A stretch of DNA of 64,000 bases from Nocardia pseudobrasiliensis NBRC 108224 (GTDB taxonomy: Bacteria; Actinomycetota; Actinomycetes; Mycobacteriales; Mycobacteriaceae): contig NZ_BDBS01000043.1 in the NCBI RefSeq assembly GCF_001613105.1, positions 1 to 64,000 on the forward strand, read 5' to 3'. Under the pieces are notes generated by a model. It was not told the origin of the DNA. It saw only the letters and a program-made list of their open reading frames with translations, and did not search any database. The position numbers were made by a program, and so were the translations under genes. Every line of letters starts with the position of its first letter. Within the stretch, counting starts at the first letter, position 1. Positions 16,286 to 25,216 of this stretch are shown in pieces.

Positions 16286-16705
16286 ATGGCAGGTCTTGGT
16301 GAACTCGAGAAAGCGGTCATGGACCAGTTGTGGTCGGCCGACGAACCCCAGACGGTCCGGCAGGTCCACGAGGCCCTCGCGGCGCGCCGCGAGCTCGCGT
16401 ACACCACGGTGATGACCGTTCTGCAGCGACTGGCGAAGAAGAATCTGGTCGTGCAGCAGCGCGACGATCGCGCGCATCGCTATGCGCCGGTCCACACCCG
16501 CGACGAACTCGTGGCCAGTCTGATGGTCGACGCGCTGCAGCAAGCCGACGAGGTCGGCAGCCGCCGCGCCGCGCTCGTGCACTTCGTGGAGGCCGTTGGT
16601 AAGGACGAGGCTGCCGCGCTGCGAGACGCACTCGCTAAGCTCGAAGCTGCCGAGGCAGCGCGCAATGCGTCAGACGATGACAAAGGAGTCGCACCGCCGC
16701 AGTAA
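16286..16705 (+). CDS. BlaI/MecI-family repressor
   Basis: 139 residues. Winged HTH: MAGLGELEKAVMDQLW, RQVHEALAARRELAYTTVMT and LQRLAKKNLVVQQRDDRAHR. The C-terminal half is the helical dimer region carrying the protease-cleavage site in other members. The close mycobacterial counterpart is Rv1846c (BlaI), which controls beta-lactamase and redox genes with the neighbouring BlaR (Rv1845c). The order here, BlaI then M56 peptidase, matches that pair. Start ATG 16286; GTG 16283 is also possible. Confidence 0.92.
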   Translation: MAGLGELEKAVMDQLWSADEPQTVRQVHEALAARRELAYTTVMTVLQRLAKKNLVVQQRDDRAHRYAPVHTRDELVASLMVDALQQADEVGSRRAALVHFVEAVGKDEAAALRDALAKLEAAEAARNASDDDKGVAPPQ

Positions 16706-16752
16706 CGCGCCGCGGCCTCGGGCCCCTGGCCCCACAACGCAGTGAGCTGAGC

Positions 16753-17703
16753 ATGAATGCAACCGCGCCGGTATTCGCCGGTCTCGCTTTGCTTCTCGCG
16801 GGACCGGTCCCGTCCCTGCTCGCTCGATCCACCTGGCCCTACCGCACGCCCCGCGCCGCCCTGGTGCTGTGGCAGGCGGTCGCGCTGGCCGCGGTGTTGA
16901 GCGCGTTCGGATCCGGTCTGGCGATCGCGAGCGAGCTGCTGGTACCCGGACCCGACGGTCGGCCCACCACCTCACCCACCCGCGAGATCGATGCGCTGGG
17001 TCTGCCGCTGTGGCTGGCGTATGTGATCGTGTTCGCCCTCACCCTGCTGGTCGGCGCGCGCCTGATCTACGCCGCGATTCGCGTCGGCGTGCACACCCGC
17101 CGCCGCCGCGCCCGCCACCGCATGCTCGTGGATCTGCTCGATCAGGGCGGCGACTACCGCCACACCGATCCCAAGGCCGCCGATATCCGCGTGCTGGCCG
17201 CCGCCGAGCCCATCGCCTACTGTCTGCCCGGGCTGCGGCGGCGAGTCGTGTTGAGCCAGGGCACATTCGCCAATCTGACCGATGCCGAGCTGACCGCGAT
17301 CGTCAGCCACGAGCGCTCCCATCTGCGGGCCCGCCACGATCTGGTGCTCGAGGCGTTCACCGCGGCGCACGAGGCCTTTCCGCGCTGGGTGCGCAGCAAA
17401 TCGGCGCTGGATTCGGTGAAATTGCTGATCGAACTGCTCGCCGACGATTCCGCGGTCAAGGTGACCGGACCAACCCCGCTGGCCCGCGCGCTGGTGGCCT
17501 GTTCGAATTCCACCGCGCCACAGGGGGCGATGGCCGTCGGCGGACCCACCACCCTCATCCGCATCCAGCGCTTGGCCGGACCGCTGGGCGATCTACGCGT
17601 GGCGACCGCGGCCTATCTGGCGGCCACGGCCATCCTCGTCGTCCCGACCATGGCCGTGGCGATCCCGTGGCTGGTCGAGCTGAGCCGGTTGTTCAGTGCC
17701 TGA
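16753..17703 (+). CDS. M56-family membrane metallopeptidase (BlaR-like)
   Basis: 316 residues. The zinc HExxH is at 186-190 (SHERSH), with helices at about 5-25, 38-60, 86-110 and 288-310. The cytoplasmic gluzincin domain lies between. It lacks the extracellular penicillin-binding sensor of staphylococcal BlaR1, as does mycobacterial Rv1845c. It probably activates derepression by cleaving the BlaI-type repressor encoded just upstream (inference from BlaR/BlaI). The stop overlaps the helicase start by 8 bases. Confidence 0.88.
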   Translation: MNATAPVFAGLALLLAGPVPSLLARSTWPYRTPRAALVLWQAVALAAVLSAFGSGLAIASELLVPGPDGRPTTSPTREIDALGLPLWLAYVIVFALTLLVGARLIYAAIRVGVHTRRRRARHRMLVDLLDQGGDYRHTDPKAADIRVLAAAEPIAYCLPGLRRRVVLSQGTFANLTDAELTAIVSHERSHLRARHDLVLEAFTAAHEAFPRWVRSKSALDSVKLLIELLADDSAVKVTGPTPLARALVACSNSTAPQGAMAVGGPTTLIRIQRLAGPLGDLRVATAAYLAATAILVVPTMAVAIPWLVELSRLFSA

Positions 17704-18979
17704 TCCCCGTTTCGCCGAGCTCGGCCTGCCGGTCGCGCTGGTACAGGCGCTGCGGCGCATCGGACTCGAGACCGCCTTCCCGATCCAGGCCGCGGCGATT
17801 CCCGATATTCTCGCGGGCCGTGATGTATTGGGCCGGGCCGCAACGGGTTCGGGTAAGACGCTGGCCTTCGGGCTGCCGATGCTGGGCCGCTCCGGGGCCT
17901 CGGCACCGAGAAAACCACGCGGTCTGATTCTGACTCCGACCCGCGAACTCGCCCTGCAGATCGAGCGGGCGCTGGACGAACCGGCACTGGCGGCCGGTGC
18001 GCGCCTCGGCAGCGCGGTCGGCGGTGTGCCGATCAAGCGCCAGGCCGAGCGATTGACCCGCGGCGTCGATCTGCTGATCGCCACCCCGGGCCGCCTGGCC
18101 GATCTACTCGCACAGGGGGCCGTGGGACTGGACGCGGTGCGGGTGGTCGCGATCGACGAGGCCGATCACATGGCCGAACTCGGCTTCCTCGATCAGGTCA
18201 CGCTGCTGCTGGACCGCATCCCCGCCGACAGTCAACATCTGCTGTTCTCGGCCACCCTGGACGAGGCCGTGGACACCCTCGTGCGGCGCTACCTGCGCGA
18301 TCCCGTGCGGCACGCGGTGACCGATGCCGTTGCCGCCCCGGTCGATTCATCCACCACCGAACCATCGATCGCCCATCACCTCTTGGCGATCCGCAAGGCC
18401 GACAAGCGCGCGATCGTCACCGACATCGCCGCGCGCGAGGGCCGCACCCTGCTGTTCGTGCGCACCCAGTTCGCCGCCGACAAACTCGCCCGGCGGCTGC
18501 GCGAGGCCGGAATCGCCGCGGTCGCCCTGCACGGCGGCAAGGCCCAGAATCAGCGCAACCGCGCGCTGACCGCCTTCACCGACGGCCTCGCGCCCGTGTT
18601 GGTCGCCACCGATGTCGCCGCGCGCGGCATCCACGTCGACGACATCTCACTGGTCGTGCACGTCGACCCGCCCGAGGACCCCAAGGCCTATCTGCACCGC
18701 GCCGGCCGCACCGCCCGCGCGGGCGCGACCGGCACCGTGATCACCCTGGCCACCGACGAGGAGCGCGCGCCCACCGAACAGCTGCTGGCCGAGGCGAATA
18801 TCTCCGCCGAGCTCCTGCGCGCCCGCCCCGGCGATCCGACCCTGATCGCCCTGACCGGCGCGCGCACCCCCTCGGGCACGCCGGTCCCCGATCCGGCCGC
18901 CGCTCCCGCATCCGAACCCGCTCCGCGAAATCGCCGACCCGCCAACAGGACTCACACGCGCCGTCGCCGACCCGCCTGA
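17696..18979 (+). CDS. DEAD-box RNA helicase
   Basis: 427 residues from GTG 17696. All motifs are visible: Q motif GLETAFPIQAAAI, Walker A ATGSGKT (49-55), PTRELALQ, TPGR, DEAD, SAT, then the second RecA domain with TLLFVRTQF, VATDVAARGIH and HRAGRTARAG. The short C-terminal tail is basic and Pro/Ala-rich. It should unwind RNA in ribosome biogenesis or cold response. Coupled to the M56 gene by an 8-base overlap, an unexpected pairing; in M. tuberculosis the region has no helicase there (from memory). Confidence 0.93.
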   Translation: MPDPRFAELGLPVALVQALRRIGLETAFPIQAAAIPDILAGRDVLGRAATGSGKTLAFGLPMLGRSGASAPRKPRGLILTPTRELALQIERALDEPALAAGARLGSAVGGVPIKRQAERLTRGVDLLIATPGRLADLLAQGAVGLDAVRVVAIDEADHMAELGFLDQVTLLLDRIPADSQHLLFSATLDEAVDTLVRRYLRDPVRHAVTDAVAAPVDSSTTEPSIAHHLLAIRKADKRAIVTDIAAREGRTLLFVRTQFAADKLARRLREAGIAAVALHGGKAQNQRNRALTAFTDGLAPVLVATDVAARGIHVDDISLVVHVDPPEDPKAYLHRAGRTARAGATGTVITLATDEERAPTEQLLAEANISAELLRARPGDPTLIALTGARTPSGTPVPDPAAAPASEPAPRNRRPANRTHTRRRRPA

Positions 18980-18988
18980 TCGACCCGC

Positions 18989-18994
18989 TAAACT
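18989..18994 (+). promoter_or_regulatory. Promoter -10 box for the DUF1992 gene
   Basis: TAAACT at 18989-18994 gives a start point near 19001, leaving about 27 bases of leader with an AAGGAG ribosome site before ATG 19028. Confidence 0.45.
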
Positions 18995-19027
18995 GTGCAT
19001 AACGGACAGATCATCGAAGGAGATGGG

Positions 19028-19513
19028 ATGACCGAACGCAAACCGCCGGGTCTGAGCCAGGAATCGTGGCTGGACAAGCAGATTCGCGATGCGACCGAAC
19101 GCGGCGATTTCGACGATCTGCCCGGTAAGGGCAAACCGCTACCGGATGCGGGCCAGCGCTACGACGAGAACTGGTGGCTGAAGGACTATCTGCGCCGCGA
19201 GAACGTCGGCGGCGAGGGCATCCTGCCGCCCTCGCTGATCCTCAAACGCGATCTGGAGCGACTCCCGCAGACCCTCGCCCGCCTGAACTCCGAACAGCGC
19301 GTGCGCGAGCACATCGGCGAACTCAACGATCGCATCACGACCTGGCTGCGAATGCCGCACGGACCGTACGTACATCTCGCCCCGGTCGAGGTCGAGGAAA
19401 CCGTGCGGCAGTGGCGAACCGCCAGGCAACGACCGCGACCGGACGCGAAACCCGCCCCGGCGCCGCCTCGTTCGCGCACCGGATGGTGGCGACGGCTGCT
19501 GGTCCGCGACTGA
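19028..19513 (+). CDS. DUF1992 (DnaJ-homologue-C28-like) protein
   Basis: 161 residues starting ATG 19028 (AAGGAG ribosome site). DUF1992 signature: SQESWLDKQIRDATERGDF, DLPGKGKPLP and WWLKDYLRRENV, then ILPPSLILKRDLERL. The family occurs beside DnaJ-like domains in some proteins and alone in actinobacteria; its cellular role is unknown. The C-terminal 35 residues are basic and Pro/Arg-rich. Followed by an inverted-repeat relic (see findings) before guaB1. Confidence 0.88.
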   Translation: MTERKPPGLSQESWLDKQIRDATERGDFDDLPGKGKPLPDAGQRYDENWWLKDYLRRENVGGEGILPPSLILKRDLERLPQTLARLNSEQRVREHIGELNDRITTWLRMPHGPYVHLAPVEVEETVRQWRTARQRPRPDAKPAPAPPRSRTGWWRRLLVRD

Positions 19514-19596
19514 CCCGTCATTTCGGCGTGCTTTTCCGCCTGGAAATATGCCGGAACGATCTCGGAGGCAGGCTCAGCACACCCCGGGCACTCCCG

Positions 19597-19602
19597 TAGA
19601 AT
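19597..19602 (+). promoter_or_regulatory. Promoter -10 box for guaB1
   Basis: TAGAAT ends 7 bases before the GTG at 19610, so transcription would start at the GTG itself. There is no correctly spaced ribosome site, supporting a leaderless mRNA. Confidence 0.55.
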
Positions 19603-19609
19603 TGCCGGA

Positions 19610-21046
19610 GTGCGATTTCTCCCGGGCCACACGCCGCCGTACGACCTGACCTACGACGACATCTTCCTGGTCCCGAACCAGACGGATGTGACGTCGCGTT
19701 TCGATGTCGACCTGTCGACGACCGACGGGACCGGCACCACCATCCCGATCGTCGTGGCGAATATGACGGCGGTCGCCGGTAAGCGGATGGCCGAGACGGT
19801 CGCCCGCCGCGGCGGCATCGTGGTGCTCCCGCAGGATCTTCCGATGAGCGCGGCCACCAAGACCATCTCCTACGTCAAGAGCCGCTCGCTCACCGCCGAG
19901 ACCCCGGTCACCCTCGGCCCGGATCATTCGGTCTCCGAGGCGCTGGCGCTGATCCACAAGCGCGCCCACCGCGCGGTCGTGGTGATCCAGGACGGCAAGC
20001 CGGTCGGCGTGGTCAACGAGGACTCCTTCTCCGAGGTCGACCGCTTCGCGCGCCTGCACACCGTCGCGGTCACCGACTTCCTCACCGCCCCTGCCGAAAC
20101 CGCCCCGCGCGAGCTGTTCGAACTACTCGAGACCCAGCACTCGCCGCTGGTCGTGCTGACCGAGGCCGACGGCACCCTCGCCGGTGTGATGACCCGCAAG
20201 GGCGCGGTCCGCGCCGGAATCTACGATCCGGCCGTCGACGCGCAGGGCAAACTGCGCGTGGCCGCCGCGGTCGGCATCAACGGCGATATCCCCGCCAAGG
20301 CAAAGGCGCTCGTCGACGCGGGCGCCGATGTGCTGGTCATCGACACCGCGCACGGCCATCAGCTCAAGATGCTCGAGGCGCTGCGCTCGGTCGCGGATCT
20401 GAAGCTGGGCGTGCCGCTGGTCGCGGGCAATGTGGTCTCCGCCGCCGGTACCCGCGACCTCGCGGCCGCGGGCGCGGACATCATCAAGGTCGGCGTGGGC
20501 CCCGGCGCGATGTGCACCACCCGCATGATGACCGGCGTGGGCCGCCCGCAGTTCTCCGCCGTCGCCGAATGTGCCGCGGCGGCAAAGGAACTGGGCGTGC
20601 ACATCTGGGCCGACGGCGGCGTGCGCCACCCGCGCGATGTCGCCCTGGCGATCGCCGCGGGCGCGTCGAACGTGATGATCGGCTCCTGGTTCGCCGGAAC
20701 CTACGAGTCGCCCGGCGATCTGCGCACCGACCGCGACGGCAATGTCTACAAGGAGAGCTTCGGCATGGCGTCCAAGCGCGCCGTCGCCGCTCGCACCGCC
20801 ACCGACAGCGCCTTCGACCGGGCCCGCAAGGGTCTGTTCGAGGAGGGCATCTCCTCCTCGCGCATGCGACTGGATCCCGAGCGTCCCGGTGTCGAGGACC
20901 TCATCGACCACATCTGCTCGGGTGTGCGCAGCGCCTGCACCTACGCGGGCGCCCGCAGTTTGGCCGAACTGCACGAGAAGGCGGTCCTGGGCGTGCAGTC
21001 CGCCGCCGGCTTCGCCGAGGGCCGTCCGCTGCCCTCCGGTTGGTGA
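19610..21046 (+). CDS. guaB1: GuaB1: IMPDH/GMPR-family GMP reductase with CBS pair
   Basis: 478 residues. A (beta-alpha)8 IMPDH/GMPR fold interrupted by two CBS domains (about 90-215; SVSEALALIHKRAHRAVVVI). Catalytic-loop Cys is in GPGAMCTTRMMTGVGRPQFS and the phosphate-binding segment is in GASNVMIGSWFAGTYESPG. It closely matches M. tuberculosis Rv1843c, which is reported to reduce GMP to IMP in purine salvage rather than act as IMPDH. The CBS domains probably sense purine nucleotides. GTG start without ribosome site; see promoter. A hairpin terminator follows. Confidence 0.95.
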   Translation: MRFLPGHTPPYDLTYDDIFLVPNQTDVTSRFDVDLSTTDGTGTTIPIVVANMTAVAGKRMAETVARRGGIVVLPQDLPMSAATKTISYVKSRSLTAETPVTLGPDHSVSEALALIHKRAHRAVVVIQDGKPVGVVNEDSFSEVDRFARLHTVAVTDFLTAPAETAPRELFELLETQHSPLVVLTEADGTLAGVMTRKGAVRAGIYDPAVDAQGKLRVAAAVGINGDIPAKAKALVDAGADVLVIDTAHGHQLKMLEALRSVADLKLGVPLVAGNVVSAAGTRDLAAAGADIIKVGVGPGAMCTTRMMTGVGRPQFSAVAECAAAAKELGVHIWADGGVRHPRDVALAIAAGASNVMIGSWFAGTYESPGDLRTDRDGNVYKESFGMASKRAVAARTATDSAFDRARKGLFEEGISSSRMRLDPERPGVEDLIDHICSGVRSACTYAGARSLAELHEKAVLGVQSAAGFAEGRPLPSGW

Positions 21047-21051
21047 TCTTC

Positions 21052-21093
21052 GTCCCGTCATTCCGGCGAAATCCCACGCCGGAATGACGGGAC
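21052..21093 (+). terminator. Hairpin terminator after guaB1
   Basis: GTCCCGTCATTCCGGCG pairs perfectly (17 bp) with its complement at 21077-21093, loop AAATCCCA. No T-run, as is common in actinobacteria. The sequence also looks like a dispersed REP-type element (see findings). Confidence 0.75.
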
Positions 21094-21217
21094 CGGGACA
21101 CCCCCGACGCCGCGGCGGGCAAACCCCGTAAAGAACCCGGTAACATGTGGGACATCCGAGCCGTCTCGCGATACGAGACCGAGCGCGTAGCACACTCCCA
21201 CCTGCGAAAGGAACCAG

Positions 21218-21328
21218 TTGTCACCCGCGTCCAAGGGCGCCACACAGGAGGGCTCCTCTACCGAGCCGGGTGACCAACCCGGCGCCTCCGATTCCGCAGT
21301 TCCTCCCGCCGTCGCGGGGTGGTGCTGA
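21218..21328 (+). CDS. Possible upstream ORF coupled to the CNNM gene
   Basis: A 36-codon ORF from TTG 21218 with an AAAGGA ribosome site upstream. It is hydrophilic (SPASKGATQEGSSTEPGDQP) and its stop overlaps the GTG start of the membrane protein gene by 10 bases. It could be an upstream coupling ORF, or the start of the next gene may be misplaced. No homologue known to me. Confidence 0.35.
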   Translation: MSPASKGATQEGSSTEPGDQPGASDSAVPPAVAGWC

Positions 21329-22695
21329 CAGTGACCGTCGTGCTCACGGTGCTCAGCCTGGTGGGTTTCATCGCACTCACCGCGGGGACCGCGCTGTTCG
21401 TCGCCGCCGAATTCTCCCTCACCGCACTGGAACGCAGCACCGTCGAGGCGCATGCCAGAGACGGTGATCTGCGCGCCCGCCAGGTTCGCCAGGCGCATCG
21501 CACCCTGTCGTTCCAGCTGTCGGGCGCCCAGCTCGGCATCACCATCACCACCCTGGTCACCGGTTATATCGCCGAGCCCGTCCTGGCCCGGCTGATCGAA
21601 CCGCTGTGCACCACGCTGGGCGCGAATGCCTCCACCGCGCACGGCATTTCGCTGGCGGTGGCCCTGGTGCTGGCCACCTCACTGTCGATGACCTACGGCG
21701 AGTTGGTGCCCAAGAACATCGCCATCTCCGCGCCGCTGACCACCGCCCGGTGGACCGCCGCGCCGATGATCTTCTTCTCCACGACCTTCGCCTGGCTGAT
21801 CCGCTTCCTCAACGGCAGCGCCAACTGGGTGGTCCGCCAATTGGGCATCGAACCCGCCGAGGAATTGCGTTCGGCGCGCTCCCCGCAGGAGCTCGGCTCG
21901 CTGGTGCGCACCTCGGCCAAGCGCGGCGTGCTGGATCAGCGCACGGCGATGGTGGTGGACCGCTCCCTGGAATTCGGTGAGCGCAGCGCCGAGGAACTCA
22001 TGACGCCCCGGGTGAAGATCGAAACCCTCGATCAGGACGATACGGTCGCCGACCTCATCGCCGCCGCGAGCCGCACCGGCTTCTCCCGCTTCCCGGTCAT
22101 CGACGGCGATCTGGACGACACCCTCGGCGTGGTGCACATCAAACAGGCGTTCCTGCATCCGGTTTCGCAGCGCGGGCGGGTCAAACTGCGCTCGATCGCC
22201 CATCCGGTGCCCATCGTTCCGGCCAGCCTCGACGGCGACACCGTGCTCGAACGCGTGCGCGCCGACGGTATGCAGGTCGCCCTCGTCGTCGACGAATACG
22301 GCGGCACCGCGGGCCTGGTCACCATGGAGGACATCATCGAGGAGATCCTCGGCGACGTCCGCGACGAGCACGACGAGGAGGAACTCGACGTGCGCCGCAC
22401 GGCCGCGGGCTGGAACTGCTCGGGTCTCATGCGCATCGATGAGGTCTCCCGCACCACCGGTTACGACGCCCCCGAGGGCGAATACGAAACCCTCGGCGGC
22501 CTGGTGCTCACCCGGCTGGGTCGCATACCGGTCGCCGGCGACGAGGTGCAGCTGCCCGAACCCAACCACGGCGGCCAGACCACCGGCGGCTGGCTCGCCC
22601 GCGTGGAACGCATGGAGGGCCGCCGCATCGACCGCGTGCTGATCCGGCCCGTCGACGCCGACGCGCTGCAGACCTGGGAGCTCAGCCATGGGTGA
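21319..22695 (+). CDS. CNNM/HlyC-CorC family membrane protein, first
   Basis: 458 residues. Domain order: DUF21 transmembrane domain (about 1-185; four hydrophobic segments with TLVTGYIAEPVLARL), a CBS pair (about 215-335; ELMTPRVKIETLDQDDTVADL and MQVALVVDEYGGTAGLVTMED), and the CorC_HlyC domain (about 360-450; GWNCSGLMRIDEV). Such proteins bind adenosine nucleotides and transport or regulate Mg/Co. Homologue of Rv1842c. Start GTG 21319 is uncertain. An 8-base overlap couples it to the second copy. Confidence 0.92.
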   Translation: MVLTVTVVLTVLSLVGFIALTAGTALFVAAEFSLTALERSTVEAHARDGDLRARQVRQAHRTLSFQLSGAQLGITITTLVTGYIAEPVLARLIEPLCTTLGANASTAHGISLAVALVLATSLSMTYGELVPKNIAISAPLTTARWTAAPMIFFSTTFAWLIRFLNGSANWVVRQLGIEPAEELRSARSPQELGSLVRTSAKRGVLDQRTAMVVDRSLEFGERSAEELMTPRVKIETLDQDDTVADLIAAASRTGFSRFPVIDGDLDDTLGVVHIKQAFLHPVSQRGRVKLRSIAHPVPIVPASLDGDTVLERVRADGMQVALVVDEYGGTAGLVTMEDIIEEILGDVRDEHDEEELDVRRTAAGWNCSGLMRIDEVSRTTGYDAPEGEYETLGGLVLTRLGRIPVAGDEVQLPEPNHGGQTTGGWLARVERMEGRRIDRVLIRPVDADALQTWELSHG

Positions 22696-23752
22696 TCTGT
22701 TCGGCATTCTGCTGGCGCTGGCGCTGCTCGCGGGCAACGCGTTCTTCGTCGGCGCGGAATTCGCGCTCATCACCGCGCGCCGCGACCGCCTGGAAGGGCT
22801 TGCCGCCCAGGGCAAACGGGGCGCGAATACGGTCATCCGCGCCGGTGAGCACCTATCGATGATGCTGGCCGCGGCGCAACTGGGCGTCACGATCTGCTCA
22901 CTGCTGCTGGGCCGCATCGGCGAACCGGCGGCCTCGCATCTGTTGGAGCGGCCGTTCGCTCTGCTCGGCGTGCCCGACGAATTGCTGCACCCCATCGCGT
23001 TCGCGCTGGCGCTGGCCGTGGTGGTGATGCTGCACATGCTGCTGGGCGAGATGATCCCCAAGAACATCGCGCTGGCCGGACCGGAACGGGTTGCGCTGCT
23101 GCTGGTTCCGCTGCTGCTGCTCTGGCTGCGCCTGGCACGGCCGCTGATCACGCTGTACAACATGGCCGCGAATCTGACCCTGCGGGCCCTGCGCATCGAA
23201 CCCAAGGACGAACTCGACGCCACGGTCTCCACGGTCGAATTGGCCGAGATGATCGGTGAATCCCGTTCCGAGGGCCTGCTCGACGAGGAGGAGCACCGCC
23301 GACTCACCCAGGCGCTGGGCACCACCGATCGCATCATCGCCGATGTCATGGTGCCGCTGGCCAAGACGCGCTGTGTCCCGCTGCGCGGCGACGGCACCAC
23401 CCTGGGCGATATCGAGACCGCGGTGGCCGAGACCGGTTTCTCCCGCTATCCGGTCCGCACCTCCGACGGTTCGCTGGTCGGCTATCTGCATGTGAAGGAT
23501 GTGCTGGACAAGGTCGCCGACGATTCGGCGGGCCCGTCCACGCCGATCCCGCGCACCGATATCCGCCCGCTGCCCACGGTCAGCATGGGCACCACGCTCT
23601 ACGAGGCGCTGGCCCGCCTGCGCCGCACCAGCAGTCATCTCGGCCGCGTGATCGACTCGCGCGGCAATACCGTCGGCATCGTCGCGCTCGAGGATCTGGT
23701 GGAGGAGTTCGTGGGCACGGTCCGCGACGCCACCCACCGGATCGCGGAATGA
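22688..23752 (+). CDS. CNNM/HlyC-CorC family membrane protein, second
   Basis: 354 residues. DUF21 (NAFFVGAEFALITARRDRLE, about 1-190, with four membrane segments) and a CBS pair (about 215-345; ADVMVPLAKTRCVPL and GNTVGIVALEDLVEEFVG), but it ends before a CorC_HlyC domain. Homologue of Rv1841c. Same operon as the full-length copy upstream (8-base overlap) and the glycosylase-like gene downstream (ATGA overlap). Two unequal CNNM proteins may work as a heteromer (inference). Confidence 0.9.
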   Translation: MGDLFGILLALALLAGNAFFVGAEFALITARRDRLEGLAAQGKRGANTVIRAGEHLSMMLAAAQLGVTICSLLLGRIGEPAASHLLERPFALLGVPDELLHPIAFALALAVVVMLHMLLGEMIPKNIALAGPERVALLLVPLLLLWLRLARPLITLYNMAANLTLRALRIEPKDELDATVSTVELAEMIGESRSEGLLDEEEHRRLTQALGTTDRIIADVMVPLAKTRCVPLRGDGTTLGDIETAVAETGFSRYPVRTSDGSLVGYLHVKDVLDKVADDSAGPSTPIPRTDIRPLPTVSMGTTLYEALARLRRTSSHLGRVIDSRGNTVGIVALEDLVEEFVGTVRDATHRIAE

Positions 23753-24684
23753 CGCTTCTCGAGGTCGTCCCCGAGCACGAATGGCGTGCTCGGGCAGCGA
23801 CGCATCGAGACCGGGTGAACCAGCTGATCGGGCCGTACGTGGAACGCCGCGCGGCCGGGACGAAGCATCCGGTGATCGACTTCCTGTTCACCTACTACGG
23901 CCACAAGCCCGCACAGCTGCGCAGGTGGCATCCGGGCTACGGGGTCGGGCTGGAGAATGCCGCCGAGTACGCCGGTTCCCGGGGCTATCGCGAGCTTCCG
24001 GCAGAGTCCTCCGGCAGGCCTGGCGCGGAGACGATCACGGCAGGACCCGACAGCGGGCCAGCTCCACGGGTGTGGGCCGCCGACCCGGCCTTCCTGGCCA
24101 AACGCCGCGACACGGTCGATTTCATCGCGAACCTGTTGCGCGCCACCGCTACCCGCCCCACCCATCTGTCCTGTTTCGGCCTGCACGAGTGGGCCATGGT
24201 CTACCGCACCGACGACGTCCGCCACCACCAGGTCCCCCTGCGCCTGGGCCGGACCGGCACCGACGCGGTCGTCGAGTCGATGCCTTTACGCTGCACCCAT
24301 TTCGACGCCTACCGCTTCTTCACCCCCGACGCCCTCCCCCGCAACGCCGCCCCCCTGACCCGCGACGACCAACTCACCCGCGAACAGCCCGGCTGCCTAC
24401 ACGCCAACATGGACCTCTACAAATGGGCCTTCAAACTGGTCCCCCTCATAGACTCCACCCTTCTGCTGGACTGCTTCGAACTCTCCTGCACCGCCCGCGA
24501 ACTCGACATGCGAGCCAGCCCCTACGACCTCACCGACTTCGGCTACACCCCGGTCCCCATCGAAACCCCCTCCGGCCGCGCCGAGTACGTCCGAGGTCAG
24601 GCTGAGCTGGCCGAACAGGCCGCACCGCTGCGCGCGCGGCTGCTCGCGCACTGCACGAACCTGCTCGCACCGGTGGTGCCGTAG
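23749..24684 (+). CDS. Putative 3-methyladenine DNA glycosylase-family protein
   Basis: 311 residues, overlapping the previous stop (ATGA). Characteristic stretches are HPVIDFLFTYYGHKPAQLRRWHPGYGV and CLHANMDLYKWAFKLVPLID. Actinobacterial relatives are routinely labelled 3-methyladenine DNA glycosylase, but I see no HhH or AAG motif, so the assignment rests on family naming, and the biochemical basis is unclear to me. In the same operon as two CNNM proteins. Confidence 0.6.
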   Translation: MTLLEVVPEHEWRARAATHRDRVNQLIGPYVERRAAGTKHPVIDFLFTYYGHKPAQLRRWHPGYGVGLENAAEYAGSRGYRELPAESSGRPGAETITAGPDSGPAPRVWAADPAFLAKRRDTVDFIANLLRATATRPTHLSCFGLHEWAMVYRTDDVRHHQVPLRLGRTGTDAVVESMPLRCTHFDAYRFFTPDALPRNAAPLTRDDQLTREQPGCLHANMDLYKWAFKLVPLIDSTLLLDCFELSCTARELDMRASPYDLTDFGYTPVPIETPSGRAEYVRGQAELAEQAAPLRARLLAHCTNLLAPVVP

Positions 24685-25068
24685 GATTGCCGTGCTACAC
24701 GGCTTCGATCCGCCCCCGCCGACTCCGACCGATCGGGCAACTGGATCCTCGAATCGAGCCGAGGCAAGACGTGGGTGGGCGGCCTCACCAGGCTCGGTGA
24801 CGACTTCCATTTGGTCAGCGTGGACTTCCGGCCCGACGGAAAGCGGATCCTGGATTGCCACCTGATCGGCCGGATCGGCCGGACGAGCACCCTGACCTGC
24901 CGCGACACCTGGGACGTACCGGGTGGAACACAGTCGACGACAATGACTTTCACGGGCCAGATGTCCTCGACCACATCACAGCGGGACGGCCGCAGCCGAT
25001 TCCGCTTCACCGGCGATCCCACGGCCGAGTCCGAACTACAGGAACATGTGATCCTCCGCCCGCAGTAG
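24685..25068 (+). pseudogene. Same-frame continuation after the glycosylase-like stop
   Basis: The reading frame of the upstream gene remains open for 127 more codons after its TAG (24682-24684), including coding-like sequence (GNWILESSRGKTWVGG, DDFHLVSVDFRPDGKR). There is no ATG; the first plausible start is GTG 24775 with no clear ribosome site. It may be a short unannotated gene, a decayed remnant, or chance in GC-rich DNA. The remaining 148 bases to the next gene show nothing distinctive. Confidence 0.3.
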
Positions 25069-25216
25069 TGACATCTCCCAACACGATCACTTTCCCAAAA
25101 CCCCTCGCTCGAGACGATGAATGGGTTACCGTTTCGACGTATTGACGTAACCGGCGGTACGCGGAAACGCGGGATGCGTGGCGGCGGGTTGAGGTTCGAA
25201 GGTTGGGGGTGCCGCA

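Noticed and set aside
21679..23400. A 573-codon minus-strand ORF opposite the CNNM genes
   Set aside because: Spans two real genes on the other strand, with serine/arginine-rich shadow composition.
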